A stretch of 64,000 nucleotides of DNA from an uncultured Bacteroidales bacterium (GTDB lineage Bacteria; Bacteroidota; Bacteroidia; Bacteroidales; Paludibacteraceae): the NCBI GenBank assembly GCA_900319005.1, contig ONMV01000004.1, forward strand, positions 62,001 to 126,000, written 5' to 3'. Shown here in pieces: positions 24,701-33,002 of this stretch (within the stretch, counting starts at the first letter, position 1; each line of letters opens with the position of its first letter). The notes under the pieces were generated by a model that ran no database searches, was not told where the DNA came from, and was given only the letters and a program-made list of their open reading frames with translations. A program made the translations under genes and the position numbers.

Positions 24701-24832
24701 TACTGCATCACCGGCTGCGAACTCTTTGGCGGCCTTGTCATAATGGCTCGTCACCAAAGAGAACGACAGGTAGAAGGCGCATACCAACGCAAGGCACACA
24801 GCCAAAATTCTAACAAGTCCTTTGTTTTGCAT
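21779..24832 (-). CDS. secDF: Protein translocase subunit SecDF (fused SecD-SecF)
   Basis: The 1017-residue protein fuses SecD and SecF, the inner-membrane pair that uses proton flow to pull exported proteins. The SecD half has the first membrane segment at about 7-27, [15 protein letters not shown] near 75, the large periplasmic domain and [28 protein letters not shown] near 600. The SecF half begins near 670 with [12 protein letters not shown] and has [16 protein letters not shown] near 925. Residues about 254-278 carry [10 protein letters not shown] and VQSDDAQG, encoded by a short repeat inside the periplasmic domain. It has its own promoter and heads the clpP-clpX operon. Confidence 0.97.
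   Translation of the reverse strand: [1017 protein letters not shown]
24000..24071. repeat. GTACAAAGTGACAAA-type repeats inside secDF
   Basis: Two tracts (24000-24026 and about 24043-24071, minus-strand sense) encode VQSDKVQST and VQSDDAQG in a Glu-rich stretch. Confidence 0.8.
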
Positions 24833-24887
24833 AATTGTTTTTGTATTTATTTATAATTAATAATATGCTTTAATTTCCGTGTGTACA

Positions 24888-24908
24888 TAGCGCGCGTCTT
24901 CGCGCACG
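24888..24908 (-). promoter_or_regulatory. GC-rich hairpin in the secDF leader
   Basis: GCGCG / CGCGC stem with a 4-nt loop in the untranslated leader between promoter and secDF start. A role is unknown. Confidence 0.4.
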
Positions 24909-24923
24909 ACACACAAAAAGTGC

Positions 24924-24956
24924 GCAAAGGTACAAAAAATATTTAACATACGCAAG
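24924..24956 (-). promoter_or_regulatory. Promoter of secDF-clpP-clpX
   Basis: CTTG (24953-24956), 20 nt, TACCTTTGC (24924-24932). Confidence 0.8.
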
Positions 24957-24970
24957 AAAAATCAAAAAAA

Positions 24971-25003
24971 TTTGCTTATTTAAAAAAAAAGCAGTACTTT
25001 TGC
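24971..25003 (+). promoter_or_regulatory. Promoter of the small membrane protein gene
   Basis: TTTG (24971-24974), 20 nt, TACTTTTGC (24995-25003); back-to-back with the secDF promoter. Confidence 0.85.
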
Positions 25004-25022
25004 AGCCGAAATTAGTACAATT

Positions 25023-25559
25023 ATGAGTCAATTCTTTGATTATGGGGAGTTAAACGCCCTGTATCGCCGTTTGGCGTACACTGTGGTGGCGATCATGGCA
25101 TCGATGCTGCTTTTTATGCATCCTGTGTTCAATTTTCAGGACGATAAAGGTATCATTTATGTCCGCAGTTTTTCGATGAACCAAAAGACCTTTTATGTGA
25201 CGCAAACAGACCTCAAAACGGGAGTAGGTGAGATTACGGCTACTACTTCTGTCAAATGGTTTTATCTGTGTAATAAAGCTATGTTATGGGGCTGCATTCT
25301 GAGTCTTTTGACCTTCTTTAGCACGCGTTTGCGTCTGACAGTAACCTATATTACTGCTGTCGTAGCGGGGTTCTATTATGTGTTGGTGGTGTATTACGCG
25401 CTCAAATTGGCAGATTTGCATTACACAACGCTTTATCCGAACTACATGATTGTGCTGCCTGCGGTGGTCTGCGCAATGATGATCTTGGTTTCAAAGAATA
25501 TCATCAAGACCCAGGTGGATCGGATAGACCGGGAGATGGAGACATATGATGTAGAATAA
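25023..25559 (+). CDS. Four-helix membrane protein, possibly DUF4293
   Basis: The 178-residue protein has four predicted membrane segments (about residues 18-36, 82-100, 106-128 and 139-156) and a charged C-terminal tail (KTQVDRIDREMETYDVE). Between segments one and two is a polar loop with strand-like sequence. The size and pattern resemble DUF4293 of Bacteroidota, but the match is weak. No function can be proposed. It is a single-gene unit ending at a bidirectional terminator. Confidence 0.6.
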   Translation: MSQFFDYGELNALYRRLAYTVVAIMASMLLFMHPVFNFQDDKGIIYVRSFSMNQKTFYVTQTDLKTGVGEITATTSVKWFYLCNKAMLWGCILSLLTFFSTRLRLTVTYITAVVAGFYYVLVVYYALKLADLHYTTLYPNYMIVLPAVVCAMMILVSKNIIKTQVDRIDREMETYDVE

Positions 25560-25597
25560 AAAATCAGGCGTCCTTTCTGAGGGCGCCTGATTTTTAT
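25557..25597. terminator. Bidirectional terminator facing pckA
   Basis: AATCAGGCG(T)CCT pairs with AGGGCGCCTGATT (one wobble), with A- and T-runs on both sides. Confidence 0.9.
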
Positions 25598-25624
25598 TGT
25601 ATCCGCTATGATTGGCTGATTTTC

Positions 25625-27229
25625 TTATAGTTGCGGACCTGCTGCAACGAGAGCCTTGCCGGCTTCGTTCGACGTATATTTGTCGAAGTTCTTGATGAAG
25701 CGAGCTGCGAGGTCTTTTGCTTTAACTTCCCACTCTGCTGCATCTTTGTAGGTGTCACGCGGATCAAGGATAGCAGGATCAACGCCCGGCAGAGCGGTCG
25801 GTACTTCGAAGTTGAAGTACGGGATCTTCTTCGTCGGAGCAGTCAGGATGTCGCCACCGAGGATTGCGTCGATGATACCACGGGTGTCGCGGATAGAGAT
25901 ACGTTTGCCCGTTCCGTTCCAACCGGTGTTAACGAGGTATGCTTTCGCACCGGATTTCTCCATTTTCTTCACGAGTTCCTCTGCGTATTTGGTCGGGTGG
26001 AGCTCCAAGAATGCCTGTCCGAAGCAAGCGGAGAAGGTCGGAGTCGGCTCGGTGATACCGCGCTCGGTTCCTGCCAACTTAGCGGTGAAGCCGGAGAGGA
26101 AGTAGTACTTGGTCTGCTCCGGAGTCAGGATCGAAACAGGAGGCAGTACGCCGAAGGCGTCAGCGCTCAGGAAGATCACGTTCTTCGCTGCAGGACCTGC
26201 ACTGATTGGACGAACGATCTTCTCGATGTGGTTGATCGGGTAGGAAACACGGGTGTTCTCGGTTACGCTCTTGTCTGCGAAATCGATCTTGCCGTTCTCG
26301 TCAACCGTTACGTTCTCCAGAAGGGCATTGCGCTTGATAGCGTTGTAGATGTCCGGCTCGCTCTCTTTGTCAAGGTTGATAACCTTTGCATAGCAACCGC
26401 CCTCGAGGTTGAATACGCCCTCATCGTCCCATCCGTGCTCGTCGTCACCGATCAACAGACGTTTCGGGTCAGTACTCAATGTGGTCTTACCCGTTCCCGA
26501 CAGACCGAAGAAGATAGCGGTGTTCTTGCCCTCCATATCGGTGTTAGCCGAGCAGTGCATCGAAGCGATGCCACGGAGCGGCAGATAGTAGTTCTGCATC
26601 GAGAACATACCTTTCTTCATCTCACCGCCATACCAAGTGTTGATGATCACCTGCTCACGGCTCGTAGTGTTGAAAGCTACGCAAGTCTCGCTGTTCAGAC
26701 CGAGCTCTTTGTAGTTCTCTACTTTTGCTTTGGAAGCATTGTAGATCACGAAGTTCGGCTCGAAGTTCTCCAACTCCTCTGCGGTCGGCTGGATGAACAT
26801 GTTCTTAACGAAGTGTGCCTGCCATGCTACCTCAACGATGAAACGAACAGCCAGACGGGTCTCTTTGTTAGCGCCGCAGAAAGCGTCCACTACATAGAGG
26901 TTCTTGTTGCTCAACTCCTTGATAGCCAGCTCTTTTACCTTTGCCCAAACGTCCTCGGACATTGGGTGGTTGTCGTTCTTGTAACCCTCGGTGGTCCACC
27001 ATACATTGTTGTGGCTCTGAGCATCGTCCACGATGTATTTGTCTTTAGGAGAACGACCGGTGTAGATACCTGTCATTACGTTTACTGCGCCGAGTTCGGT
27101 CTCCTGACCTTTGTCATAACCGGTCAACTCCGGCTTCGTCTCCTCTGCGAACAGATACTCGTAGGAAGGGTTGTGGGCGATTACAGTTGCGCCCTGAATA
27201 CCATACTTGGTAAGATCTAATTCTTTCAT
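25625..27229 (-). CDS. pckA: Phosphoenolpyruvate carboxykinase (ATP)
   Basis: The 534-residue enzyme interconverts oxaloacetate and PEP with ATP/ADP. In gut and rumen Bacteroidales it usually runs towards oxaloacetate in succinate fermentation (family knowledge). Visible motifs are [15 protein letters not shown] near 52, GEMKKGMFS near 205, the P-loop [11 protein letters not shown] near 244, [22 protein letters not shown] near 263 and the late [14 protein letters not shown]. Length is normal. Promoter at 27348-27379. A 529-codon frame on the opposite strand is an artefact of codon bias. Confidence 0.98.
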   Translation of the reverse strand: MKELDLTKYGIQGATVIAHNPSYEYLFAEETKPELTGYDKGQETELGAVNVMTGIYTGRSPKDKYIVDDAQSHNNVWWTTEGYKNDNHPMSEDVWAKVKELAIKELSNKNLYVVDAFCGANKETRLAVRFIVEVAWQAHFVKNMFIQPTAEELENFEPNFVIYNASKAKVENYKELGLNSETCVAFNTTSREQVIINTWYGGEMKKGMFSMQNYYLPLRGIASMHCSANTDMEGKNTAIFFGLSGTGKTTLSTDPKRLLIGDDEHGWDDEGVFNLEGGCYAKVINLDKESEPDIYNAIKRNALLENVTVDENGKIDFADKSVTENTRVSYPINHIEKIVRPISAGPAAKNVIFLSADAFGVLPPVSILTPEQTKYYFLSGFTAKLAGTERGITEPTPTFSACFGQAFLELHPTKYAEELVKKMEKSGAKAYLVNTGWNGTGKRISIRDTRGIIDAILGGDILTAPTKKIPYFNFEVPTALPGVDPAILDPRDTYKDAAEWEVKAKDLAARFIKNFDKYTSNEAGKALVAAGPQL

Positions 27230-27267
27230 TTTTGCAAAAATATTTAGTTGTTTATCTTAACAATACA

Positions 27268-27318
27268 ACGATTTAACGGCTTAACAATTCAACGGTTTAA
27301 CTACTTAACGGTTTAATG
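27268..27318. repeat. TTAACGGTTTAAC-type tandem repeat
   Basis: About five degenerate units of 9-11 nt in the leader of pckA, between promoter and start codon. Confidence 0.75.
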
Positions 27319-27347
27319 TTTACAATTAAGCCCTATTAAATCGGGTA

Positions 27348-27379
27348 CAAAGGTACAACAATTTTTGCAAATGTGCAAA
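27348..27379 (-). promoter_or_regulatory. Promoter of pckA
   Basis: TTTG (27376-27379), 20 nt, TACCTTTG (27348-27355), with a leader of about 110 nt. Confidence 0.85.
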
Positions 27380-27566
27380 TATTGCTCGCATTTTTTAAGA
27401 ATTTTCTTAAAATTGTGCACTTAGTTTGTCATATAACCTCTCCATCCTGTTCCCTTCTCTCCCTCTTTCTTTCACTCTCCCTCCATTCTCTCTCCATTCG
27501 TCTTTCGCACATCATTGCGCGAACTATCTTTCGCTTACTGACCGCTACCTGATTTGTCAAAGGTTT

Positions 27567-27595
27567 CCCCGAGGTTTTTCCGAGGTTTTTCCGAG
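27567..27595. repeat. CCGAGGTTTTT triple repeat
   Basis: Three near-exact 11-nt copies in a gene-free stretch. Confidence 0.75.
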
Positions 27596-27746
27596 ATCCC
27601 AATATATGCCGAATATATGCTATACCCGACATCACCCTAACATAAACCTGATATAATTTAAAGAAATAAACGATTCTCGTGTCATTTTTGCCTCACGTCA
27701 TCGCTCTTTTTGTGTGCTGCGTGCACTTCCTGCCTCTTTTTTGCGA

Positions 27747-30700
27747 TTAGATTCCGGAGAAGCGGTTCTTCTTTCCATAGACGACGAGTCGGTCGAGCGC
27801 AACGAGTACGGCTGGAACGAGTGTGAGTGTGAGGACAATCGCCATGAAAGCACCGACGGCAATGCAACCAACAATATTACTGATCATTACATCGTCCACG
27901 AAGACCGCCATAGCCCCGGGACCGATGACCATGATGAGTCCGGAGGTGAGGATTGTACGGATGGAACCTCTGTACGCCGCGCAGACGGCATCAACAGGTA
28001 ACATGGTCTTGCGACCTTCGCGATAGTAATTGGCAAAGAGGATACCATAATCGATGGTAGCGCCCATGAGGATCGCTTGTACGATGAGGTATGCCAGATA
28101 AAGCATTTGCCCAGAGACCAGTCCTGCCACTACGACATTGACATAGACCGCGGTCATGACGGCGAGAATGAGGATAGTAGGCACAATAACGGATCGGAAA
28201 GTGAGTGCGACGATGAGGAAGATGGCTGCGATAGTGAGCAACGTAACCATATTCATTTCATAATCAAATCCTGCCCGCATCTCTGCGTACATGACCGATT
28301 CGCCCACATAATAATGTGCGTGGGGCATTCGCGTGTCCGCGAGAGCAGTGAGCGTATCTACGAAATCATACGTCTCCTTAGATTCTTTAGGAAGCGACGT
28401 GAAGACGACGAGCAAGGAATGGTTTTCCTTGCGCAACTGACCGAGTCCGTCTTTCATCTGAGCCTTGATAGAAGCAGTCTGCGATGCAACGGAGTCCGGT
28501 ATCATATCTGCGAGTCTCGGGTCATGAACGAGCGTGTCGCAGAGATAGATGAGGAGTGGTTCAAAGCCCATTCTGAGGGTGTCACATCGGCTGTTAACGG
28601 ACGAATAGAAATCATAAAGGAGCGACATCTGTGCCGGAGTGACGGGAGCGGAATGGACATTCGACAATTTCATCAGTCGTGCCAGTTTGGATGCCATCTG
28701 TTCAGCGGAGTACGTTTGTCCGCCAAAGACCAGTTCGGTGAAGAGCTCCGCCTGCAAATCCGCCCGCGAAGGTCCTTTATGTGCGACTGCAGGTTCTTCT
28801 TTCTTAGGCTCTGAAAGAGCAGCGCGTGTCGTATCGGTACTATGTAGCGTGCGTTGCATATCCACAACGGAACTGACAATCGCCTCTGCGTTCAGTTCAG
28901 AAGGTTGTTTAGCTGTCTGCGGTTCTTCTTTTTGGGGAGGATTAGAGATTGCTATCAGTTCGTCATCGGTGAAATCGTCTATCCCAAAAGCTTTCAGAAG
29001 GATATTCAGATCCGTCGGTGTGAGCGAGGCGTTGTTGTCCGCGAGATCCATGAGGTGTGCGCGCTGGTTGAGAAGCGTACGTTGTTCTTCGGAGATCATT
29101 CCCGCCAATCCTTTACGTTGGAACAGATCGTCCACGAGGAGATGCACATACTGGAGAGGCGTGAGCTTGCGCACTTTGCCGGGGGCATACGCATAGACGA
29201 GCTTGGTTTGGAGCGGAGTGGATCCTATGAAGACCGCCATCTCGTTGACCGCCATCGGCAGTCGAATAGCGGCGGTGTCCGTGAGTTTATGCATTTCAAC
29301 TGAAGCAGCTGAAGTCCGAGTAGCATTCAGTCGCTCCATAAACGGCACGATAGCTATTTTATTGAGTTCCATCGACGGGATGGTGAGAGAATCGATATCC
29401 GTAATGGGGGATAGTTGGTCCTCCAGAGGAGCGATCGTCTCACGTACAATGACGAAGGTATCTTCTTCTATTTCGACCGGTGTAACGGGTTTGACGGGCT
29501 TGGGAACTGGAGCGGGCTCGGGTACATCGAGCATGGATTGTAGTGCCTCTATTTGCGCTTTCATGTCGTCATCCAGATAAGCAGAGAAGAGCGGATTGGA
29601 AACTACATGAGTATTGAGGAATCGTGCCAAATCAGGGAATGCCATCGGAGCTTGTACCGAATCGCGCGAACGAAGGTAATAAAGCATTTGCATCGTCTGC
29701 GGTGTGAGCATATTCAGCGCCTCAGGTGGCACGGTTGTACCCTCTGGCATAAAGTCCTTGAAATCAGTGATTATTGATCTCACATGGTTTGCCATCTCCG
29801 CAGGAGTGAGAGGCAGACTCATTAGTGTGGGATAAGAGATGACGGTATGGATACCGGGCTGCTCCAGAAGAATGTCCACGAGTCCGCAGACCGAGTCTTC
29901 GTCTTGTGTGTCATAAACGAGCACAAAGGGGTTGGGGGAGGGGAAAAACTCCTCTATCTTCGACTCCGATTCGGCAGAGAAGAAGATGGTTGTCTTGCCG
30001 GATAGATACCATGAGCCGAAGAAGAGAATGAGCGCTCCGACTGCCATCGGAAGTTTATGTCGGGAGATGAATCTCGCCATTCGGTCGGTATCAGGTACAT
30101 AAGCTTTCTTCGCCGTGAAATTGATGGTACGTCGGAAAAGTAGCATGAGTGCCGGCATTGCTGTAAATGTACAGATTAGCGAGCAAACGACACCCTTAGC
30201 GAGCACGATACCCATATCGGCACCAATTTTTAGGCGCATGAAACAGAGCATCAGTAATCCCACTACGGTAGTGAAAGCGGATGAGAGGATAGACGGAGCT
30301 GCTTTGATAATAGCTCGGTTGGCGGCTAATCCTGCAGTCTGTTTATCGGTATGCTCGTCCTGTTCCTGTCGATAGCGGTTAAGCAGCACGATGCAGTAGT
30401 CCAGAGAGAGGACAGCCTGTAGGATCGAGCCGATGAAGTTAGTCGTGATTGAGACAGAGGGCAGAAGTGCGTTCGTTCCCATATTCAAGGCAATCGCGAG
30501 CCCGGCTGTGATAAGAATCACAAAGGGTTCGAACCAGGACTGCGCCATGAGGAAGAGAATGAGCATAATCATCACTGCCGCAATGACGATGACCGAGACA
30601 GGCGGCGTGGCACCATCTTGGCTGGTCTCTACAACGCAGTTTCCACCGAACCGGGTGCTGATCTGTTTGCCCAGAGCTTTCTGGTCCATGGATTTGGGAA

Positions 30701-31028
30701 CGTCCAGATCGAAGACGGTATGGGTGCTATCAGCACTATAGCGATACGTGACGCTATGCACATTCGGGTAGTTCTCCAGCAGTGTGCGGATACCTGGCAC
30801 TTCGTTCGGGTGCACTCCCTCAAACATCACATGTACATCCGCACCGGACATCTGCGCCGAAGAACCGAACTCAGAGGTGATTATCTCCAAGCCGCTTTTC
30901 ATCTGCGAGTTGTCCGGGAGGTACTTGGTCATGTCGGCGTTGACGTTCACATGGAACATCATTACCACACTAATCGCCGCCATGAGTACCGTGAGTGCGA
31001 ATAATATGTAATGAAAACTACGTCTCAA
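27747..31028 (-). CDS. MMPL/RND-family transporter
   Basis: The 1093-residue membrane protein has the two-fold MMPL layout: one N-terminal membrane segment, a large periplasmic domain, then five segments, and the same again in the second half (segments near 155-305 and 895-1085). TTNFIGSILQAVLSLDYCIVLLNRYR near 193 and ATIDYGILFANYYREG near 1000 carry the Asp pair of proton-driven RND pumps. A Pro-rich loop (PEPAPVPKPVKPVTP) and a Lys/Glu loop sit in the second periplasmic part. The cargo, lipid or drug, is unknown. The start is TTG in a repeat tract; a stop codon lies directly before it. It ends the yceD-rpmF operon line. Confidence 0.85.
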   Translation of the reverse strand: MRRSFHYILFALTVLMAAISVVMMFHVNVNADMTKYLPDNSQMKSGLEIITSEFGSSAQMSGADVHVMFEGVHPNEVPGIRTLLENYPNVHSVTYRYSADSTHTVFDLDVPKSMDQKALGKQISTRFGGNCVVETSQDGATPPVSVIVIAAVMIMLILFLMAQSWFEPFVILITAGLAIALNMGTNALLPSVSITTNFIGSILQAVLSLDYCIVLLNRYRQEQDEHTDKQTAGLAANRAIIKAAPSILSSAFTTVVGLLMLCFMRLKIGADMGIVLAKGVVCSLICTFTAMPALMLLFRRTINFTAKKAYVPDTDRMARFISRHKLPMAVGALILFFGSWYLSGKTTIFFSAESESKIEEFFPSPNPFVLVYDTQDEDSVCGLVDILLEQPGIHTVISYPTLMSLPLTPAEMANHVRSIITDFKDFMPEGTTVPPEALNMLTPQTMQMLYYLRSRDSVQAPMAFPDLARFLNTHVVSNPLFSAYLDDDMKAQIEALQSMLDVPEPAPVPKPVKPVTPVEIEEDTFVIVRETIAPLEDQLSPITDIDSLTIPSMELNKIAIVPFMERLNATRTSAASVEMHKLTDTAAIRLPMAVNEMAVFIGSTPLQTKLVYAYAPGKVRKLTPLQYVHLLVDDLFQRKGLAGMISEEQRTLLNQRAHLMDLADNNASLTPTDLNILLKAFGIDDFTDDELIAISNPPQKEEPQTAKQPSELNAEAIVSSVVDMQRTLHSTDTTRAALSEPKKEEPAVAHKGPSRADLQAELFTELVFGGQTYSAEQMASKLARLMKLSNVHSAPVTPAQMSLLYDFYSSVNSRCDTLRMGFEPLLIYLCDTLVHDPRLADMIPDSVASQTASIKAQMKDGLGQLRKENHSLLVVFTSLPKESKETYDFVDTLTALADTRMPHAHYYVGESVMYAEMRAGFDYEMNMVTLLTIAAIFLIVALTFRSVIVPTILILAVMTAVYVNVVVAGLVSGQMLYLAYLIVQAILMGATIDYGILFANYYREGRKTMLPVDAVCAAYRGSIRTILTSGLIMVIGPGAMAVFVDDVMISNIVGCIAVGAFMAIVLTLTLVPAVLVALDRLVVYGKKNRFSGI

Positions 31029-31062
31029 TTATCAATTGTCAATTATCAACTATCAATTAAAA
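31026..31062. repeat. AATTGATAATTGAC-type tandem repeat carrying a start codon
   Basis: Degenerate units of TATCAATTG (plus strand). It spans the stop of the pseudouridine synthase and the TTG start of the MMPL gene. Confidence 0.8.
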
Positions 31063-32106
31063 CTGTCCCATTTGCAGGAATGCGACCTCTTTTGGGGTGA
31101 GGAAACGCCATTTGCCGCGACCTACGTTTTTCTTTGTCAATCCGGCGAAGGAAACACGATCGAGGTTGACTACCTTGTATCCCACTTTCTCGAAGATTCG
31201 GCGTACCACGCGGTTTTGGCCGGAGTGAATCTCCAGACCAATATGTTTGCGGTCTTCTTTGGGGAATTCCAATGCATCCGGAACAATACGCTCATCATCC
31301 AGAATGACACCATTACGAATAACAGCTTCATCCACCTCATCAAGTTCACGATCAAGGGTGACCGCATAGATTTTCTTCTTGTGGAATTTCGGATGAGTCA
31401 GTTTAGCTGCCAAATCGCCATCGTTGGTGAGCAGCAGAACGCCGGTTGTGTTTCTATCCAGTCGTCCGACCGGGTAGATACGCTCAGGGCAGGCGTTTCG
31501 AACGATGTCAATGACGGTGTGACGTTCCTGCGGATCATCTGTAGTCGTGACCGTATTCTTCGGTTTGTTGAGCAAAATATAGACTTTTCGTTCGCGGCGA
31601 ACGGGCTGGTCATGGAAGCGTATATCATCGGTAGGCAGCACTTTGACACCGAGGTTGTCAACGGTGACACCATTGACGGTGATGACTCCGGCTTGAATGA
31701 AATCGTCGGCTTCACGACGTGAACAGATACCTGCGTTAGCGAGGAATTTATTCAAACGAACCGGCTTGGTCGGGTCTTCGTGTAGCTCACGATAGGTCTG
31801 CTGTTTGCGATTGGAATACAGTCCGTTGTTGCGTTTAGGACGATTAGCGAATGGACGATTAGGACGCTCTTTGCGCTCACCGGTGAACGGACGTCTGTCC
31901 GTATCGTGGTTAAAGCGAGGGCGGGCATCCTCATTGCGATTGATACGAGGACGATGTTCGTCAGATGAATTAAAATGTGGACGAGAATCGTCAGAACGAT
32001 TAAAACGAGGACGTGCCGAAACGGGTTCACTCTCTCGATGGAAACGGGGACGCGGTTTGCGTTCTCCGTTGTTAGGATTGTTGTCAAACATGTTTTTACT
32101 AAACAT
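31057..32106 (-). CDS. Pseudouridine synthase, RsuA/RluB family, with basic repeat N-terminus
   Basis: The 349-residue protein has an S4 RNA-binding domain (VRLNKFLANAGICSRREADDFIQAGVITVNG, about 117-147) and the catalytic core with GRLDRNTTGVLLLTNDGDLA near 217, where Asp is the nucleophile. It makes pseudouridine in 23S or 16S rRNA; RluB is the likeliest type. Residues 14-105 are an Arg/Asn/Asp-rich extension with about five repeats of the form RPRFNRSDD, likely disordered and RNA-binding. Such extensions occur in Bacteroidota members. An alternative start is the ATG at 32091. It lies between rpmF and the MMPL gene. Confidence 0.9.
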   Translation of the reverse strand: MFSKNMFDNNPNNGERKPRPRFHRESEPVSARPRFNRSDDSRPHFNSSDEHRPRINRNEDARPRFNHDTDRRPFTGERKERPNRPFANRPKRNNGLYSNRKQQTYRELHEDPTKPVRLNKFLANAGICSRREADDFIQAGVITVNGVTVDNLGVKVLPTDDIRFHDQPVRRERKVYILLNKPKNTVTTTDDPQERHTVIDIVRNACPERIYPVGRLDRNTTGVLLLTNDGDLAAKLTHPKFHKKKIYAVTLDRELDEVDEAVIRNGVILDDERIVPDALEFPKEDRKHIGLEIHSGQNRVVRRIFEKVGYKVVNLDRVSFAGLTKKNVGRGKWRFLTPKEVAFLQMGQF

Positions 32107-32242
32107 TAAACTTAAATTTAACTATTTCAACTGTGGCTCTCCCGAGTCACGTACGTGCTCACGCACGCGAAAAATTAATAAGGAGAAAAGGCAAAAGGGG
32201 GCGAACCACCTTTCACCTTTCACTTTTCAGTTTTCCTTTTGA

Positions 32243-32425
32243 TCAAGCTTCTGCTTGCTCGATAGCCAGTTTGCCACGATAGTATCCACAGGAGGGACAT
32301 ACAGTGTGGTAGATGTGAAGTGCACCGCAGTTCGGGCATGTAGCCAATGTAGGCGCTTTCACTACGTCATGAGTACGACGTTTTGCTTGTCTGGTGTGGC
32401 TTTGTCTTCTTTTAGGATGTGCCAT
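32243..32425 (-). CDS. rpmF: 50S ribosomal protein L32
   Basis: The 60-residue protein begins MAHPKRRQSHTRQAKRRTHD and has the zinc-ribbon pairs CPNCG and CPSCG. It is a structural protein of the large ribosomal subunit. It follows the yceD gene by about 42 nt, the conserved yceD-rpmF order of many bacteria, although here it lies upstream of a pseudouridine synthase rather than fatty-acid genes. Confidence 0.98.
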   Translation of the reverse strand: MAHPKRRQSHTRQAKRRTHDVVKAPTLATCPNCGALHIYHTVCPSCGYYRGKLAIEQAEA

Positions 32426-32434
32426 ATTACTTTA

Positions 32435-32484
32435 CAATTTTAAGATTTCAAATTTCAAATTACTAATTTATAAATTATCAATCT
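32435..32484. repeat. AAATTTCAAATTAC-type AT-rich tandem repeat
   Basis: Degenerate units of ATTTCAA and ATTTATAA between yceD and rpmF, reaching into the last codons of yceD. A related AT-rich word lies inside mpl (54240-54268). Confidence 0.6.
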
Positions 32485-32923
32485 CGGGATCCGGTTCGTC
32501 ACAAAGGTGATCATGGAGGAGAAGTTCCATTTGCTGGTTGCACTCACCCGGTTGGTGACTGTGAACGATCGGAATATTGATACTTACTATTTCATAGGCG
32601 AGCCATGAGAGATCTATCATTTGGCCATTTACCATTTGGTCATTTGGTTCATCTTCGGAGAAGATCTCTTGCTCGTCATTTATTTCAATGGGCATTGGGT
32701 CGAGGCAGCGGTCACAGACAACAAATACAGTTCCTTGAACTGCAATATTGAGTGTATAGTCCTCCTCGCGGAGATTAAGCGTCACTTTAGCAGCCACTTC
32801 TCCGCTCAGTATTTCTGTCTTCTCAAGGGAAGCGAAGAAATCATTATTGAGCTGAATATCAAATGAATGTGTGCCTGTTGAAAGGCGCGAAAGATTGATA
32901 ATATAATGGCTCTGCTCACTCAT
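32468..32923 (-). CDS. YceD/DUF177-family protein
   Basis: The 151-residue protein matches DUF177: a beta-rich N-half, VVCDRCLDPMPIEI near 70 with the conserved Cys pair, and LSWLAYEIVSINIPIVHSH near 104. In other bacteria YceD is linked to 23S rRNA or ribosome assembly and precedes rpmF. The start at MSEQSHY was chosen because the longer frame overlaps the promoter. Residues about 92-103 (NDQMVNGQMID) come from the 15-nt ATGGTAAATGACAAA repeat family and sit before a conserved motif. Confidence 0.82.
   Translation of the reverse strand: MSEQSHYIINLSRLSTGTHSFDIQLNNDFFASLEKTEILSGEVAAKVTLNLREEDYTLNIAVQGTVFVVCDRCLDPMPIEINDEQEIFSEDEPNDQMVNGQMIDLSWLAYEIVSINIPIVHSHQPGECNQQMELLLHDHLCDEPDPEIDNL
32615..32649. 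repeat. ATGGTAAATGACCAA-type repeat inside yceD
   Basis: Two and a half degenerate units on the minus strand, encoding NDQMVNGQM in frame. Confidence 0.75.
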
Positions 32924-32939
32924 ATGCGCAAAATCGGGT

Positions 32940-32972
32940 GCAAAATTACTGCTTTTTTTTGATATATGCAAG
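32940..32972 (-). promoter_or_regulatory. Promoter of the yceD-rpmF unit
   Basis: CTTG (32969-32972), 20 nt, TAATTTTGC (32940-32948). Confidence 0.8.
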
Positions 32973-33002
32973 TTTTTGCGCATTTTTTTTTGTTTTGCCA
33001 CA

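Larger units (their letters stand above)
27230..27746. other. Gene-free region with pckA promoter and repeats
   Basis: Holds the pckA promoter, a TTAACGGTTTAAC-type tandem repeat (27268-27318), a nearly pure pyrimidine stretch on the plus strand (27437-27511), three copies of CCGAGGTTTTT-like sequence (27567-27595) and two of CCGAATATATGC. I see no gene in it. Confidence 0.7.

Noticed and set aside
25631-27220. 529-codon open frame on the plus strand opposite pckA
   Set aside because: It is a shadow of the strongly biased pckA codons, has no promoter and encodes no recognisable fold, while pckA itself is certain.
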